DNA from: Chersky-822 sp035509195
Lineage (GTDB): Bacteria; Actinomycetota; Actinomycetes; Streptosporangiales; Streptosporangiaceae
Direction of reading: 5' to 3'
NCBI GenBank assembly: GCA_035509195.1
Contig: DATJLT010000118.1
Location: 1 to 17,591, forward strand
Length of the DNA stretch: 17,591 nt
Part shown: in pieces, positions 15,805-17,591 of the stretch
Position numbering within the stretch: position 1 is the first letter of the stretch
Layout: the number at the start of each line of letters is the position of its first letter
Notes under the pieces: generated by a model
Seen by the model: the letters and a program-made list of their open reading frames with translations, nothing else
What the model was told of the DNA's origin: nothing
Database searches by the model: none
Made by a program: the position numbers and the translations under genes

Positions 15805-15963
15805 TGGCCCGTTGATGTCGTCCGCGCCGGGCGGCCGGCAACAACGATGGCCCGCAGATGCTGCGCCAGCGACATCAGATGTCCACCGATGCGGCGCGAC
15901 TCGCCTGGCCGGCAACAACGATGGCCCGCTGATGCTGCTGAGCGACCGTCATCAGGGCTGATG
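15805..15963. repeat. intergenic repeats: two 23-bp identical copies 74 bp apart plus a degenerate third
   Basis: Bases 15833-15855 and 15907-15929 are identical over 23 positions (beginning GGCCGGCAACAACGATGG) and the match resumes with GATGCTGC after one differing base. A degenerate copy includes TGGCCCGTTGATG at 15805-15817. Dyads are present too: GACATC-A-GATGTC (15871-15883) and CTGATG (15929-15934) with CATCAG (15950-15955). This fills most of the gap between two minus-strand genes. It could be a dispersed genomic repeat or a regulatory array. Confidence 0.65.
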
Positions 15964-15969
15964 CCACTG

Positions 15970-16554
15970 CTAGCCGGTGTCGATCCCGGCCGCCGCGACC
16001 CGCTCGTCATTGCTGAGCGGCTTGAGCAACGGTACCGAGGCGGCACGCAGCCTGGCGGTTGCCTCGTCGAGCAGGCTCGGCTGGTAGCTTCCCGCGCTTG
16101 CGGAGGTCATGCTCAGCGCCCTGGCCAGTTCGCCGCCGAGGTTCTGTGCCCGCTCGAGAAAGGTACGGGACACCTTGTTGTCGATGAGGATAGGGGCGCC
16201 GACGAGGAGCATGACCATGTAAGTGCGCACCTCATCGAGCGCGGCGTCCCTTTCACCTGAACCGCCGATCACCTCGGAGACCGCCTTGGCTGAGCGGCTA
16301 GCCTGGGCCATCATGATCGCCGTCTGCGCCGCCACGGCCTGCGAGCGGTCGTTGAGCTGCCGGTGCTTGACCACCTGGTCGACGACCAGCAAGGTAATCA
16401 GCAGTACCAGCAGCCCGGATACCGTGTCCGTTGTCAGAGCATGCCCGTCCCACCAGGCCCGCATCCGGCGGTCGTTGAGATCGGCGCTGACCAGCCCGGC
16501 TGCGGCCAGGGTGACGATGGCGGCCGGAAACCAGCCCTGCCAGCGGATACGCAC
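15970..16554 (-). CDS. two-TM protein with cytoplasmic helical domain, unknown function
   Basis: 194 residues. TM helices at about 9-24 and 44-61 are joined by a short charged loop (LNDRRMRAWWDG). The rest (about 65-194) is hydrophilic and mostly helical, with coiled-coil character at 65-100 (QLNDRSQAVAAQTAIMM). No family recognised. It could be a sensor or scaffold in the membrane, but nothing specific supports that. The GTG start has no convincing ribosome site; instead TAGGGT ends six bases upstream, which suggests a leaderless transcript. It starts five bases after the end of the transporter gene, on the same strand. Confidence 0.75.
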   Translation of the reverse strand: MRIRWQGWFPAAIVTLAAAGLVSADLNDRRMRAWWDGHALTTDTVSGLLVLLITLLVVDQVVKHRQLNDRSQAVAAQTAIMMAQASRSAKAVSEVIGGSGERDAALDEVRTYMVMLLVGAPILIDNKVSRTFLERAQNLGGELARALSMTSASAGSYQPSLLDEATARLRAASVPLLKPLSNDERVAAAGIDTG

Positions 16555-16566
16555 GTGCCTACCCTA
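16555..16566 (-). promoter_or_regulatory. putative leaderless -10 element (TAGGGT)
   Basis: On the minus strand TAGGGT (16561-16566) is followed by six bases and then the GTG at 16554. This is the same geometry as TAGGCT plus six bases plus GTG at 1932-1946. It overlaps the stop codon of the upstream transporter gene. Confidence 0.4.
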
Positions 16567-17467
16567 AGGCCTGGTTTGCCGGGACTCCTGCGTTCGCAGG
16601 TGCTTGCTGTCCGGTTTGGGTGGCGCGCAGGACGTGCGAGCGGCTGAGGAGGAGAACGCCCGCGGCGACGGCGATCGCCGGCAGCACCGTGAGCCTGAGC
16701 AGCACGCCGTGGTTAGTTGTCTCGCCGAAGACCACTATTCCCCAGATGGTGGAGATGAGGGGATCGACGAGAGTGATCCCTGGCTGTGAAACCGTCAGCG
16801 GGCCGGCCTGGTAGGCGTTTTCCAGCAGGAACGCCGACAGGACGCCGGTCGCGATCGTCGCGTAGAACTGCCAGGAGCTGAGGACGCCGACGATTCCCTC
16901 GGTCGCGAACTTGTCGGCGAAGCCCTTGGTATACGCGGCCGTCAGGCCGTAGCCGAGGCCGGTGGCGATGCCGAGCAGGCTGGCCCTCACGACTGGCTTA
17001 GGATGTGCTTTCGCCGCAAGGAACAGCACGATGAGGGCTCCAATGTTGGCCGCCGACATCGTGATCCAGGTGATCGGCGCGATCGTCTTCGCCGGGCCTG
17101 GCTGAGGGTCGAGCAAGGCGAGCAGTGCGATCACGCCCGCCGTCAGCATCGCGATGGCGACCCACGTCCGGGTGTCCAGCCGGGTCTTGAACAGGAGCGA
17201 GCCGCCGATGATCGTCATCGGCAGTTCGAGCACGACCACGAGCTGCACGGAAGCAAGCTGGCCGGTTCCGAGCGCCGCCGACGCCAGCGCGAACGAGATG
17301 ATCATCATCCCGACGGCGGCCAGCCAGACCCGGCGGTGAAAGAGGTCAGTGATCAGCTTGAGCCGGAATTCGGCCTGATCGGGCTCGTCCCGCGCGGCCT
17401 TGCGGTTCAGCACGTTGCCGGTGGCGTTGACCAGGCCGGCCAGGAACGCCAGGACATAGCTGATCAC
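16559..17467 (-). CDS. EamA/DMT-family membrane transporter
   Basis: 302 residues with about ten hydrophobic helices in two halves, as usual for the drug/metabolite transporter superfamily. The first half begins ISYVLAFLAGLVNATGNVLNRKAA. The second half holds SLLGIATGLGYGLTAAYTKGF and ends in a helix before a short Gln/Ala-rich tail. A substrate cannot be inferred. The GTG start has only a G-rich stretch (GGGGG) about five to ten bases upstream. The penultimate sense codon is TTA (16565-16567). The region upstream ends with a 17-base tandem repeat, which might lie in its promoter region. Confidence 0.85.
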   Translation of the reverse strand: MISYVLAFLAGLVNATGNVLNRKAARDEPDQAEFRLKLITDLFHRRVWLAAVGMMIISFALASAALGTGQLASVQLVVVLELPMTIIGGSLLFKTRLDTRTWVAIAMLTAGVIALLALLDPQPGPAKTIAPITWITMSAANIGALIVLFLAAKAHPKPVVRASLLGIATGLGYGLTAAYTKGFADKFATEGIVGVLSSWQFYATIATGVLSAFLLENAYQAGPLTVSQPGITLVDPLISTIWGIVVFGETTNHGVLLRLTVLPAIAVAAGVLLLSRSHVLRATQTGQQAPANAGVPANQALG

Positions 17468-17531
17468 GTGCGCCCCCGCTGGTTCGTCCCGGCCTGCTCC
17501 CCGTCCCTAAGATCTGCCCACCTCGCGGCCC

Positions 17532-17582
17532 GGTCACGCGGCGTAGTTGGTTACGCGGCGTAGTTGGTTACGCGGCGTAGTT
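17532..17582. repeat. three tandem 17-bp repeats with internal dyad
   Basis: GGTTACGCGGCGTAGTT is repeated head to tail at 17532, 17549 and 17566; the first copy has one change (GGTC). Each unit contains the dyad TACGC-G-GCGTA (CACGC in the first). The array ends at 17582 and the following bases do not continue it. It lies 65-115 bases upstream of the transporter start on the minus strand. Confidence 0.75.
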
Positions 17583-17591
17583 CTTGGCTGG

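Noticed and set aside
15769..16260. Plus-strand open frame of 163 codons
   Set aside because: It runs through the repeat region and is antisense to the two-TM protein gene; the translation is Arg-rich with no domain or good start.
17532..17582. CRISPR-like array
   Set aside because: The 17-bp units are directly abutting with no spacers.

Overview
The window is high-GC DNA with strongly G/C-ending codons, frequent GTG starts and many 1- to 4-base gene overlaps. This points to an actinomycete, perhaps of the Streptosporangiales/Streptomycetales kind; that placement is inference from style, not a taxonomic match. I see no rRNA, tRNA, CRISPR array or insertion sequence. There is no gene-free stretch over 300 bases. 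The largest gaps are 1741-1943, 15758-15969 and 17468-17591, and all three carry repeats.

Left region (1-7890): a DNA-end-processing locus. A HerA-like hexameric ATPase/translocase enters from beyond the window edge and is followed, on the same strand, by sbcD (Mre11-like nuclease), sbcC (Rad50-like ATPase) and a NurA-like nuclease. The last three are translationally coupled. The set has the same four parts as the archaeal mre11-rad50-herA-nurA operon. Between herA and sbcD lies a 1.9 kb patch. It holds a small secreted protein on the opposite strand and a DUF4143-type AAA ATPase. The ATPase gene has more A/T-ending codons, its own apparent leaderless promoter and three exactly 22-bp-spaced upstream repeats, so it looks like an acquired cassette.

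Middle region (7891-10638): a membrane-anchored DUF5666-like protein, a ComF-like phosphoribosyltransferase with zinc-ribbon cysteines, a TetR regulator preceded by a perfect 8+8 inverted repeat, and a coupled isoprenylcysteine-methyltransferase-like membrane protein.

Right region (10648-17467, all minus strand). In transcription order this runs: an EamA/DMT transporter, a two-TM protein with a probable leaderless start, a YoaK/DUF1275 membrane protein, a fusion of a degenerate ECF sigma-like domain with a TM helix and an outer TolB-like propeller, then a second Rad50-like zinc-hook ATPase overlapping a small protein. The small protein resembles the ATPase's own C-terminal helical domain. This ATPase/small-protein pair is the best candidate for an undescribed system, plausibly in defence or DNA repair, but no function can be proven from sequence alone. 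A 74-bp-period repeat pair lies at 15833-15934 and a 3 x 17-bp tandem repeat sits at the right edge.
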